A stretch of DNA of 64,000 bases from Trichomonas vaginalis G3. Taxonomy: Eukaryota; Parabasalia; Trichomonadida; Trichomonadidae. Below are positions 9,471 through 18,457 of the stretch, piece after piece. Position numbers and translations under genes: made by a program. The notes below the pieces were generated by a model that saw only the letters and a list, made by a program, of their open reading frames with translations, was not told the DNA's origin and ran no database searches. Position 1 is the first letter of the stretch. Each line of letters begins with the position of its first letter. The stretch covers positions 39,197,660 to 39,261,659 of the forward strand of contig NC_067206.1 in assembly GCF_026262505.1 (NCBI RefSeq). The letters run 5' to 3'.

Positions 9471-9806
9471 TTATATTTTTTGGTCCGGGAACAACTTTCT
9501 CTCAATAGGGGCAGTAGCATAATCTTTGCGTAAGCGGTTCAGACCTTCTTCGAACTCTTGGTCTCTCTTCGATTTGGATTGAGATTGGAATTGCTGGGGT
9601 GGAGCTTGCTGGAACATCCAAGGGTTGGGGAAGTCAGGCATAGGCTGAGGAGGAGGGTAGTTCGGGAAGCCTTGTAGTGGGTAGTAACCTTGAGGTGGAA
9701 ATTGGTAGTAATTTGGTGGAGGGACTTGCTGGAACTGAGGTGCAGGGGCTGGTTCTTTAGGTTCCTCTGGTTTGGGAATGGACTCGGTTGGTGGGACGTG
9801 AGACAT
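9471..9806 (-). CDS. Pro/Gln/Tyr-rich element protein
   Basis: ATG at 9806 gives 111 residues (MSHVPPTESIPKPEEP...). Longer frames from 9953 have no ATG and translate the repeat array, so they are not used. The middle is a low-complexity Pro/Tyr/Gln stretch (PPPNYYQFPPQGYYPLQGF), and the last 35 residues are charged (QEFEEGLNRLRKDYATAPIE). No family recognised; composition suits a flexible virion or nucleoprotein linker. It lies head-to-head with the gene starting at 10,077, with the palindromic array 9815-10,076 between them. The C-terminus reads into the AT-rich spacer that also follows other element genes. Confidence 0.5.
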   Translation of the reverse strand: MSHVPPTESIPKPEEPKEPAPAPQFQQVPPPNYYQFPPQGYYPLQGFPNYPPPQPMPDFPNPWMFQQAPPQQFQSQSKSKRDQEFEEGLNRLRKDYATAPIERKLFPDQKI

Positions 9807-9814
9807 TCGTTTGT

Positions 9815-10076
9815 GTCCTGTTGTCCGGAAAAACTTTTCCTGTTGTCCGGAAAAACTTTTCCTGTTGTCCGGAAAAACTTTTTCTGTCGGAAGGAAAAAT
9901 TTTTTCTGTCGGAAGGAAAAATTTTTCCTGAAGTTCGACCAAAAAGTTCTCAATTTTCGAAAATTTGAATGGTTTACGGACAGACAACTGGAAAATTTTT
10001 TCCTGTCGGAAGGAAAAATTTTTTTCTGTCGGAAGGAAATTTTTTTCCAGTTGTCGGGAAAAATTTTTTCTGTCGG
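9815..10076. repeat. 22-bp palindromic minisatellite between divergent genes
   Basis: Units TGTTGTCCGGAAAAACTTTT (three near-perfect) pass into TGTCGGAAGGAAAAATTTTT units (about six), with self-complementary cores such as GGAAAAATTTTTTCC. The array fills the entire space between the genes on either side, where their promoters must lie. Confidence 0.85.
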
Positions 10077-10451
10077 ATGGAAGGACTCGGAATGCCAGAA
10101 GGATTTGACGAGGCAGTTTACCTAATTGAAATTAACAACTGCGTAAAAGACTACTTGCGCAAGGTCATGAAGCCCAAGGTCAAGTTCACCACTATTTCTG
10201 GAAGGGCTGCCTTGAATCTCGAGATTTCGACTGGAATTCCAATTCAAATACCAGAAAACACTCCTTTCGACGACATAAAGCAAGCAAAGAAAGAAGCTCT
10301 TCTCAAGTTCTTTGCCAAGCGTCCTTGGATACTACTTCCAAACAGAGAGAGTCCAATTCCACGAATTATACAAATTCTCAGAGCACTGTTCCACTTCTCG
10401 GGTCAGCCATTCTACATAACCTGTGAAGGCGACATCCAACCAGCTCAGTAA
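10077..10451 (+). CDS. Conserved element protein of 124 residues
   Basis: Start ATG 10,077 (MEGLGMPEGFDEAV) is the first ATG after the repeat array; ATG 10,092 is an alternative. Earlier frame positions only translate repeats. The product is basic, with a helical middle (NTPFDDIKQAKKEALLKFF) and a C-terminus HFSGQPFYITCEGDIQPAQ. Codons are noticeably richer in C and G than in the neighbours, close to host highly expressed style. A worn copy lies at 56,050-56,355 in the same relative place after another minisatellite. No family recognised. It looks whole. Confidence 0.6.
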   Translation: MEGLGMPEGFDEAVYLIEINNCVKDYLRKVMKPKVKFTTISGRAALNLEISTGIPIQIPENTPFDDIKQAKKEALLKFFAKRPWILLPNRESPIPRIIQILRALFHFSGQPFYITCEGDIQPAQ

Positions 10452-10564
10452 ACATCTCATTTTAACTCACTTTTTTATGTTTTTTGTGAAAGTGTCAAAA
10501 ATAAATTGTTTTCATGAGTTTTCTACGATGTTAGAAAAAATGTTATTTTCTAATATCTTCACAT

Positions 10565-11420
10565 TCAATACTTTTTCAGCACTTTTCCGTAGTTATATAT
10601 GAAATACAATTCGAGATAAAAGTCATAGTACAATGGAATAATATGTTGCACACCATTTGTTGTGAACCAAACTTGAAAGTCAGAGAAACTGTTACTAGGT
10701 GGTTCGTAGAATTTAGAAGCAAAGTCATAAAAGTCCTTACCAATACATAGAAAACTATTGTTGCTTGAACTGAAACTTGCATGACACATAACATTTTGAG
10801 GGTCAAACACGTTTCTATAAACTGTCAAATCTGCTGGTGGAAGTATAAATTGAAATGGACCATCTGGTGGTAATGGTTCGTTCTGGTTTAGTAACCGAAG
10901 AAATTGTGCCCAAGAACGTTTGTCTACTTTCCAAAATAAAAACTCTGTATCTCTTGGAGGGTTAATTTCAATCTTTTGAAATGAAACGGTGGAGTTCATC
11001 TTGTCATATTCTAGTTTCAGATAGTATGTTCCATTTAGTAAAGAGTCGTATTTTTCTTGAAATTCCCAATAATATTTGTTCATTTGAGTTTGAAAGTCAT
11101 TTAGAGTTTTCTCAAGACTTTCGTCTGAACGAACTGTAAAGATCCTCATTTCGTCAAATTTGTCTATTAGACCACCAGAACCTTTATACTGCCCATGAAT
11201 ATACTGCGAACATAAATGCGTTAGTTCTATTTGAAAACAAAACTCTTCTAAAATCCTATTGCCTTTGCATCTGAAGGACTTTGAGAGCCAAACGAATTGG
11301 ATAGTCAAACCTGTATATTCGGGATGAAATTTCTTCATCTGAAATAGTCCTACCAGCATTTGTAAAGATATAGTCTAACGGTTTTGTATCTGCTACTTTT
11401 GTTCTTTGTTTTTTCAACCT
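10565..11420 (-). pseudogene. Capsid-type element protein, paralogue of 17,344 gene, broken
   Basis: The minus-strand product is related along its length to the protein encoded at 17,344-18,190: both have TKPLD near the start, YRFDYP, a NSFLC segment, SDFQVWFTT and IIPLYYDFYLELYFIYNYG near the end. The size of about 280 residues and beta-rich, aromatic composition fit a minor capsid (penton, jelly-roll) protein of Polintons, but I see no decisive motif, so this role is inference. It looks broken, about one break. A worn copy lies at 57,350-58,215. Confidence 0.5.
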
Positions 11421-11659
11421 GAAGCATTTAATATATGTAAAAATATATTGTTTAAAATAGTATGCCATTTCATATTTTCTCATCTAACAAACAAGTTTCC
11501 CAACGGTCTTCTCCAACAAACTCAGCGTACATTTCAAATAAAATTAAAAATGTCACTTTTTTTAAAATAAATTTTTTACTTCATGCAATGTTTTATTTCT
11601 GTGCCGTCTTCAAGTATGCCCCAGTACTTACGCTTGGAGAGGACATGAACTTCGGAAAA

Positions 11660-13734
11660 TACCTTATCTAGCTTTAAAACAGCCCATCTTTTCACCGACC
11701 ATTCCCATTTCAATGAGTTTGTTGTACCCTTCTTCGTTCGTCATGAGTGCGTCAATGTTCTCATAGTAAACCTTCACTTTGGATTTGACTTCGGAGAAGA
11801 ATTTGTTGTAGTTGTCAAGGACTGCCTTTGCGAACTGAGGGTAAGACCAATGTTCGACAATAGGTTTTAATGTGGTTACTAAGCCACTTTGACCTTGAGT
11901 GAATTCGTACTTCAAAACAAAAGGAGAAACCTTTCAACAAAGTTTGTCGACCTTCTCATAATGTTTACTCTTCATCTCTTGAGGTTTCTTAATGGAATAT
12001 CCCCATGTCGAATTCATAAGCAATTTGAGTGTCATTGCAAGTTTGGGGTTTGAAGCTTTCCTAATATCATACAGTTGTTGTATGATTCTTTTCCAACTGT
12101 ATAGTTTCCTTCCCGGGAACTCACCATCTTCGTTTGGAATTCCAGTCGGAATATATTGGACAAACCTCATGTATGCAGCGTTAAGGTGACATAGTATATC
12201 TTTTCGTTTGAGTCGAACTTGTCGCAACCAATTGGTCCAGTTTGTGGAAATTCAAGTGAGTCTCTTATCTTCTGAGAAACTTCTCCTGTTATCTCATAAA
12301 CATCGTCGAAGCAACCTGTTTCATATAAAACCTTCTGACCTAACTCAGATGCTCTCCAATACAATTTGACGTCAATTGGATGTCTCAATGGAAGTTTGTT
12401 TATAGCATCTTGAAGTTCTTGCAACCTCATTGGAAGTTCTTCTGGTTCAGGTTGGTATCCGAACAATCCAACTCCTTGTGGAATTGTGTACTTCTTTTGT
12501 ACTAGAACTTTGTCTGGAACAACTTTTGGTCTTGCTAACAATGAAAAGTTTGTTTCGTCTTTTGGTACAAAAGTTTCTGTCAGCTTGTCATCTGGAATTG
12601 GTTCCAACAAACCTTTCTCGAAAAGAATGTTTACAGCTCTGACAATGTTGCACTTGCCTTTTCCGAACAATGGGTTTGTAAGACTTTCGTTCAACATGAA
12701 GTGGTTGTGGACAATTGCAATCTTCAACCATGGTAAATTGAACTCAACAACATAGTCGTCATGTTGAAGAACCTTTAGCTGGTAGGTATGTTGACTCGGA
12801 TATTGACATTTGCCAACGGTGCAATTTTTGCCAATTGACCTCTGAGAATGTACCTTGTCTTCACACATGACTCAAGATACTTCATCTTCTCATCTGTAAC
12901 AAGACCAGAGTTCCTGAGACATGTAAGAATGCAAGGTTCATTGACAATTGTTTCAATTGAATTGTAAATTCCATACCTTGTCAAGTCAATGTCAGACTTA
13001 TTTATGAAGGGGAAGTATCCAGCATGTTGTCTGACTGCTTGAGGGTTAGGTTGGTACCATTCGAACTTGACACTTGCAATTCCTTCAATTGCATTCAAAA
13101 TGTCTGAGTCGGAGTCAACCATTTGTTCTCTCTTTGTAGTCTTGAAAGCGTCAAGAAGTTTTGCAGCTGTTTGTTCATTGCCATTTGCATAGTAAATGTG
13201 ACCATCCAAATCTGTTATGGTCAATCTGAGATTGTGTCCTTTCTTATTTCCGTCTTGAATTGCAGCAAGTACTCCCATGAAGCCTTCTTTGTTCTTTCCT
13301 TCGTCAAAGTTTACTGTAAAGGTTCGACCAGATGTAATTTGACTTCTAACTTCACGATACTTTTCATATGCATATCTTGTTCTTTCCATGGGAGCATGAC
13401 CATCCTCTGCACTACCTTTTTTCCTTCTCAAAGGATGCAATTGTTCGTCATGTTTCCAGTAGAATCTGGCAAAGCCGTCGTGTCTTCAACTTGAGGTTCA
13501 CTAACATCGAAAGGCATGTCCATAAGACGTTCTTCTTTCTAACCTCTCTAGTCTGTTTGGATAATTGGCACGTGCTGTTTCCAAATCCATTTCGTAGCGA
13601 AGACCAGACAATTTGTCATAGACTTTTATGGGTCTTCCCTTCCTATATTTAAAATTCTTCGAAACTCTCCAACCATATCTTTGCAACTCTGCTTTTATTC
13701 TAGCAGATTTTCTATCCATTCTATATGGGGGCAT
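11660..13734 (-). pseudogene. Group B family B DNA polymerase, broken
   Basis: A second polymerase unlike the one at 1339-4158. Recognisable pieces: a basic N-terminus (MPPYRMDRKSARIKAEL, KVYDKLSGLRYEMDLETA), a motif A-like LNAAYMRFVQYIPTG, motif B LKLLMNSTWGYSIKKPQ, and a motif C-like YYENIDALMT region. The order and spacing suit adenovirus/Polinton protein-primed polymerases. No exonuclease motif was identified with confidence. The gene looks broken in about four places. It begins just before the small gene cluster 13,764-14,942 on the same strand. A shorter worn copy is at 58,280-59,362. Confidence 0.72.
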
Positions 13735-13763
13735 TTTTATAAAAATAAAAAAATATTTTTTCT

Positions 13764-14349
13764 TTACTTTACATAACCGCCTGCTGCCATAAGTCTTTGA
13801 CGCCAACACATACCAGCTAATGAAGGTTGACTTGGTTTAGTTTGGAAACTAAACTTTGGTTTTGGTTTATCTTCAGTTTTTGGTTTTTCTTCTTCTATCG
13901 GTTTTTCGTCACTTTTCGGTTTCTCTGACTTTACTTCACTTGCAGGAACAGTTGTGTCGTCAACATCTTCATAAATATCATATGCCATTTGTTTTTGTTT
14001 TCCTTTCAACTTTTTGTGTTTGTTGTAAAGTTTAGAATATTTCGACTCTAAGTCAATGAGATGTTCTATAATGAACTGTTGGTCAGTGAAGTAAACTTTT
14101 CCATCTGTTGTCTCGAAAGCTCCTTCAGACTTCAATATTTTATTTGTGAGAGTCTGTTTCTTTTTTGAGATACTTGCCATTCCATTTTTATGAAAAGTGA
14201 CTTTGTAGTTAGGGTTTGTATTTCCAGACCTGGCACTTTCTATTATTGAATTTTTCTCTTCATCGGTAAGTTCTTTGACAGGTTTTGACAATGGTTTCTG
14301 AACTTTTTGTTTGTGGTGTCAAATCTACCGTTTCAACTTCTTCGGTCAT
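13764..14349 (-). pseudogene. Lys/Glu-rich group B protein (copy 1), broken
   Basis: Matches the complete 194-residue product at 59,515-60,099 with few differences. It has a basic N-terminal half (KKKQTLTNKILKSEGAFETT), a helical segment (FIIEHLIDLESKYSKLYNK) and a repetitive acidic/basic tail (EKPIEEEKPKTEDKPKPK) ending in WRQRLMAAGGYVK. No family recognised; the lysine-rich tail could bind DNA or scaffold the virion. About one break. Confidence 0.55.
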
Positions 14350-14368
14350 TTCATCTCAGTAAAAAATT

Positions 14369-14521
14369 TTAGTTTGGTTTGTTTTCAACTGGTTGTTTAG
14401 GTTTTTTAAGTCGGTCTAAAACTTCCTGAGGTATAGGAAGAACTTGACAAACACGTTGTGTAACTGCTGGAAGCCGACAAATCCATCTTGAACCCATTTG
14501 TCTCAATGCTGTATTGTTCAT
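14369..14521 (-). CDS. 50-residue conserved basic protein
   Basis: A short frame from ATG 14,521 to TAA 14,369, beginning MNNTALRQMGSRWICRLP. It is preserved at 60,119-60,271 with only two changed residues near the tail (KKPKQP versus KKQQQP), so it is probably real. Two Cys (WICR, RVCQ), high Arg/Lys/Pro and a short length recall small virion core peptides, though no family is recognised. Both copies are preceded by the same TTTTTTACTGAGATGA leader as the gene before it, suggesting a shared late-type promoter. It lies between the 194-residue-type gene and the 133-residue amphipathic protein on the same strand. Confidence 0.6.
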   Translation of the reverse strand: MNNTALRQMGSRWICRLPAVTQRVCQVLPIPQEVLDRLKKPKQPVENKPN

Positions 14522-14540
14522 TTCATCTCAGTAAAAAACT

Positions 14541-14942
14541 TTACATTCCCCACGTTTGAGGTGGTTGAGGTTGGTTATTGTTTACCCACTGTTGTGCATG
14601 GTTATATCCTCTGTTAAAGAATCTTTCACCTTGGTCCATATAGTGTCCTGCTTGGTTATAGTAGTCATTTGCTTTGTTATAATAGTTTCCTGCTTGTCTT
14701 CCTACATTGTCCATCCATCCTTGAACTTTTCCTCTTGTTTCAGGATTTGGAATAAGATTTGTTGCATCTCGTGCTACATCCCAACCTTTCTGTACAGTTT
14801 GTATAATAGGTTGTGCTTTCTCTTTAAGTATACCTAATGTACTCAAAATCTTCCTTCCAACTCCAAATACACCTCTGGCTATTGTTCCCACTGCGGGCAA
14901 AAATCTGGATGCAACTCCTGCTAATGCGCCAAATAAACCCAT
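14541..14942 (-). CDS. Amphipathic virion-type protein with MGLFGA N-terminus
   Basis: 133 residues from ATG 14,942. The N-terminus MGLFGALAGVASRFLPAV is a Gly/Ala-rich amphipathic helix with a Gly at position 2 that could be N-myristoylated; the rest is Asn/Tyr/Gln-rich (GNYYNKANDYYNQAGHYMD). The copy at 60,291-60,692 is identical in every residue, arguing for recent duplication. Size and the membrane-active start resemble adenovirus protein VI-type or pX-type minor virion proteins in style only. Its start codon lies 17 bp from that of the integrase on the opposite strand. It looks whole. Confidence 0.65.
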   Translation of the reverse strand: MGLFGALAGVASRFLPAVGTIARGVFGVGRKILSTLGILKEKAQPIIQTVQKGWDVARDATNLIPNPETRGKVQGWMDNVGRQAGNYYNKANDYYNQAGHYMDQGERFFNRGYNHAQQWVNNNQPQPPQTWGM

Positions 14943-14959
14943 TTCTTATAGGATAAAAA
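14943..14959. promoter_or_regulatory. 17-bp divergent promoter space
   Basis: Only TTCTTATAGGATAAAAA separates the two opposite ATG codons (14,942 minus, 14,960 plus). The same spacing is kept at 60,693-60,709. Both leaders end in an A-rich run before ATG. Transcription starts must therefore fall within, or overlap, the neighbouring coding region. Confidence 0.6.
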
Positions 14960-15919
14960 ATGACGAATCCAAACAAGGACCCCTATGTTTCTAAAGCGAC
15001 AAAGAAAGCACTCATGATAAAAATCTTTAGTTCAACACCAAATGCTTGGTTTATGGATATCTTGGAAAACATTCCGAGGTATAGAGAAGATGGACCACCA
15101 TACTGGCTAATATTTGTCGGTCAAAACACAAGATACTGTGAAGCCATACCATTACAGTCCAAAGCTATTTTAGATATCTTAGCAGCTTTGACAATATTCG
15201 TTGACAAATACCATCCAACAAAACTGACATCTGACTGTGAAAGTTCTTTCAAATCAGATGATGTAAAAAACTATCTGCGTTCAAAAAATGTAAACCAATA
15301 TTTCATTGTCGACCAAAACCATTCTGCTCTTGGTGTCATTGACGGTTGTATAAAAATGTTAAGAGACTTAAACCAACCACAAGGTGGTGAAGCAAATGAA
15401 ATGTCATATGACGACAAATATAGACACTTCTCCATGGCAAAGATGAGACAAGTTTTAAATATTTACAATAGCCGTAAACAAAAAGGTTTGGGAAACCACT
15501 CCCCCGAAGAAATGAAAAACAACCCTGACTTAGAGAAAGACTATATATTTAATAATTTAGTCAAAAGAGACAAACAAGAAAGAATGCCGGGCTTCAAACT
15601 TCAGAAAGGTGACAAAGTAAAAATAGAAATACCTAAACGCGACCCATATGAAAATACTATTGACTATGACAACAATGGGAACCCGACAGGTACTCACATT
15701 CGTGTTCGTAAAAATAGAAGAAAGTATACAAGAGAATATTATGAAGTTTTAGGCAAACATGGCAAAATGTACACACTGCAAGCAGAAGATAAAACTACTA
15801 TTGTCAGACCTCGTTTCAAACTTGTCAAAGTTCAAGGTGGTATACTTTCAAAGACAGTTCCTAACAAATATAAGACAACTCCTGACGAATATGCTAAAGA
15901 AGTTGAAAATGACGACTAA
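14960..15919 (+). CDS. Group B Maverick integrase
   Basis: 319 residues, complete. The rve-type core begins with NAWFMDILENIP (first acidic residue), then YWLIFVGQNTRYCEAIPLQ, KLTSDCESSFKS (second acidic residue) and NHSALGVIDGCIKMLRDL (third region). The C-terminal 110 residues hold a basic SH3/chromo-like barrel (GDKVKIEIPKRDPYENTID, YEVLGKHGKMYTLQ). The role is insertion of the element into chromosomes. It differs clearly from the group A integrase at 1-1236. The second copy at 60,710-61,669 differs at seven residues by my count. The stop overlaps the stop of the fibre gene on the other strand. It looks whole. Confidence 0.85.
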   Translation: MTNPNKDPYVSKATKKALMIKIFSSTPNAWFMDILENIPRYREDGPPYWLIFVGQNTRYCEAIPLQSKAILDILAALTIFVDKYHPTKLTSDCESSFKSDDVKNYLRSKNVNQYFIVDQNHSALGVIDGCIKMLRDLNQPQGGEANEMSYDDKYRHFSMAKMRQVLNIYNSRKQKGLGNHSPEEMKNNPDLEKDYIFNNLVKRDKQERMPGFKLQKGDKVKIEIPKRDPYENTIDYDNNGNPTGTHIRVRKNRRKYTREYYEVLGKHGKMYTLQAEDKTTIVRPRFKLVKVQGGILSKTVPNKYKTTPDEYAKEVENDD

Positions 15920-17325
15920 GCATTTCTATACCATGCGTAAACTGTCATGTAAGGTGGCATGTATTCTTTACTTTGTCCCGTTGTTTGCGTATATCCTGAA
16001 ACGAAATGTGTATGGTTTCCATCTCCCTCAGTGTTACTCCAGTAACAATTTATAGCAAACTTAACGTTGTCTTTAACATCATATCCTTTACCTTTTGTCA
16101 TTGCTGACCAATCCCAATATCTATGCTTATGCCAACCTGCTTGAGATGTACTTAAATCTATGTAGTGACTATGTGCAGGTAAATTTTCACCTGAAATCGT
16201 TTTACTTCCACCTGTTTCCTTTGAAGAGTTTGCACAATACAAAAACCTGTCGACTATTTGAGTCCAAGTTCCAAAACCAAGTACTACTTCTGGTCTGGTA
16301 GAGTTCATTGACGTATAAATAGAGCCTATAGGATATAATGTTTGAAGCATTTCTGTCTTTAATGTTTGAAGCTCTGTTTTGTCTGCTTTCTTGTCATATA
16401 AATCTTGAGCAGTGAATTTAATATTATGTTCATCCTTCATGACATAAACATCTTTACATCTAATGTTTTTCATCGTCGTTATGTCGTCATCCGATGTTAA
16501 ACCTTGTGGAAAGTTAGGAGGTTTACAATATAATGCATCCCCACCAGTTTCTTCAACCGTTCCTTCAATACTTTCTATAGCAACAGTTGTGAAGAAATCA
16601 TGTGTATGGTTCTTGTCTGCTTTCTTCTCTAACTCATCGTTAACATAAGTTTTATCTGCTTTAAGGTCTAAACATCCTGAAACCCATCCTGTATCGGCTT
16701 TAGTTTTTAAAATCTTCGATGTCCATTCATGATACCATTCAGCCCTTTCTATAATTTCTTTATCTTTTTCATCCACATATTCCTTATCTGCTTTCTTCTC
16801 TAACTTACTAGCCACATATTCCTTGTCTGCTTTCTTTTCAAGGCTAACGTTTAAGTCTGTTATTTCAGATATAGAATGTGTATGAGTCTTTTTAGAATAT
16901 TCGTTTTCAGCTCTTGTCACTTCACTTGACATTTTATTGTCAACATATGTTTTGTCTGCTAGTTCAGGATGAGTATGTTCTTTTGTTGCATAAGCATTGT
17001 TAGCTCTTTCTTCTTCTTTTGCTATTGCATCGTCTACATATTCTTTGTCAGCTTTGTTGTCAACATCTGCTTTCAAAAGAAGTTCATTTATAGGTTTCTC
17101 GTTTAAAGTTCCTTTTGTTGGATTTATACAGACAGTATTGTTCTTCTTGTCTTGAAATAGAAACTCATCTGTCATTGGGTTTAATGTCAGTTTTAAGTTT
17201 CCTTCTTTCAATGACTCAGATATCTTAGAATAGTTTGAAAAGTTTGTTGTGTTCTTATTTAGAGCTTGCATAATGAGTTGTCGGTTGTGTTGTATTTCTC
17301 TCATAGACGCTGTTTCATTTGACAT
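15916..17325 (-). CDS. Phage-like fibre with tail-collar C-terminus (copy 1)
   Basis: 469 residues from ATG 17,325. The N-terminal half is built of phage-fibre repeats: KADKEYVDDAIAKEEERA, KEHTHPELADKTYVD and HTHSISEITDLNVSLEKKA. The middle, about residues 240-350, is a separate module (GGDALYCKPPNFPQGL, NIRCKDVYVM). The last 120 residues match the phage tail-collar/gp10 C-terminal type: YPIGSIYTSMNSTRPEVVLG, WTQIVDRFLYC, GGSKTISGENLPAHSH, GNHTHFV, and MPPYMTVYAWYR. In phages such proteins form trimeric host-binding fibres. Its presence among Maverick genes suggests a virion spike. Copy 2 at 61,666-63,699 has the same ends but a different middle. It looks whole. Confidence 0.82.
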   Translation of the reverse strand: MSNETASMREIQHNRQLIMQALNKNTTNFSNYSKISESLKEGNLKLTLNPMTDEFLFQDKKNNTVCINPTKGTLNEKPINELLLKADVDNKADKEYVDDAIAKEEERANNAYATKEHTHPELADKTYVDNKMSSEVTRAENEYSKKTHTHSISEITDLNVSLEKKADKEYVASKLEKKADKEYVDEKDKEIIERAEWYHEWTSKILKTKADTGWVSGCLDLKADKTYVNDELEKKADKNHTHDFFTTVAIESIEGTVEETGGDALYCKPPNFPQGLTSDDDITTMKNIRCKDVYVMKDEHNIKFTAQDLYDKKADKTELQTLKTEMLQTLYPIGSIYTSMNSTRPEVVLGFGTWTQIVDRFLYCANSSKETGGSKTISGENLPAHSHYIDLSTSQAGWHKHRYWDWSAMTKGKGYDVKDNVKFAINCYWSNTEGDGNHTHFVSGYTQTTGQSKEYMPPYMTVYAWYRNA

Positions 17326-17343
17326 TTTTATTCTAGATAAAAT
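17326..17343. promoter_or_regulatory. 18-bp divergent promoter space
   Basis: The fibre start codon (17,325, minus) and the capsid-type gene start (17,344, plus) are separated by 18 bp containing TCTAGA between two A/T runs (TTTTATTCTAGATAAAAT). The same arrangement stands at 63,700-63,717. The symmetrical core suggests one shared element serves both directions. Confidence 0.6.
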
Positions 17344-18190
17344 ATGCTTCCAATAGAAAAAGAAAATTCAAGAGTTGCTACAACTAAACCATTAGATGAA
17401 CTTTTTACTAATGTCGGTCAAAAGTTTGAGACAGAGACCGTAAAGCATGAAGGCTATCGTTTTGACTACCCATTAAGATGGCTAAGAGACCCATCTGTCA
17501 CAAAAGCTATTGGCTTTCGTAGAATGAAGTTCATTTCAGAAGCCATACATGGTTTCCCATTTACGGTCGGTTTTGAAGTTCGATACTATAACAAAGAAAA
17601 ACGTATGTATGAGAAATTTGAACAGGGAAAACTTTTACAAGTTAGTTTGCTTGTAAATTTAGAAACAACTCTTCAAGCTTTTCAAGAAAAAATAAACGAT
17701 ATCTATATCGAATATGCAAACCAGTATAACATTGACGAGGGGAGTACCATCTCGATATTATTTATGACAGGAAAAATGCAACTGTTAAAATCAATAGAAT
17801 AGAAGACCTTGGAGAAAACGTTTATATTTCTACAAAATATAACAACTTGGCATGTATAGATTTATGAGGATGTTAAATCAGCCTGCAGCATATCCAGTAC
17901 ACCCAGACTTTTATGAAGTCGAAAACCCTAATGGAACATATGAAAATGTTTTCGACCAAGATGCTATTATTGTTCATGCTTCATTTTCTGGCGCCCAAAA
18001 CTCTTTCTTATGCTTGGCAAATGACTTTTACGAAAAACCTACAAAGTTATACGAACCACCAAGTGGAAGTATTTCAGACTTTCAAGTATGGTTTACTACA
18101 GATGGAAGAAAAAGAATAATTCCATTATACCATGCGTTTTACTTAGAACTTAGTTTCATATACAACTACTATCGAACGGTAAAAATATAA
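17344..18190 (+). pseudogene. Capsid-type element protein (copy 1), broken
   Basis: Starts with MLPIEKENSRVATTKPLDEL and ends with IIPLYHAFYLELSFIYNYY. Related throughout to the product of 10,565-11,420 (TKPLD, YRFDYPLR, NSFLC, SDFQVWFTTDG), so the element carries two diverged members of one family. Size and beta-rich, aromatic sequence fit a Polinton minor capsid (penton-like) protein; this is inference. It looks broken, about one break. The second copy starts at 63,718 and runs off the window. Confidence 0.55.
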
Positions 18191-18439
18191 TTTTTTAATA
18201 CGGTTGAGGTGTTGGATTTGGTTGCCAACTAGACTGTGGTGCAGGTTCAGGCTGTTGTATAACAGGAGCTTGTTCTTCTGGTTCAGGGTCTTTAGGTATA
18301 TAATACCAACAAACTGACCTACTCTTTTACCAATATTTTTGACTCCGTTCCAAATTCCTCTTCCTACGGTTTTTATTCCATTCCATATACCTCTTCCAAC
18401 ATTTCGAAAGAAGTTTCCAATACTACTGAAGAAACCCAT
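18143..18439 (-). pseudogene. Amphipathic virion-type protein with MGFFSS N-terminus, probably broken
   Basis: From ATG 18,439 the product begins MGFFSSIGNFFRNVGRGI and repeats GRGIWNGIK/GRGIWNGVK, a strongly amphipathic, Gly/Trp/Lys-rich start of the kind seen in membrane-lytic virion peptides. Gly2 and Ser6 fit the N-myristoylation pattern. It echoes the MGLFGA protein at 14,541-14,942. The reading frame looks broken once, so the tail as translated should not be trusted. It overlaps the 3' end of the capsid-type gene on the other strand. Confidence 0.5.
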
Positions 18440-18457
18440 TTTACTATATGTAAAAAT

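Noticed and set aside
9690-10125. Several overlapping Phe/Lys/Gly-rich frames
   Set aside because: They translate the palindromic array and the antisense of the Pro-rich gene, and have no start context.
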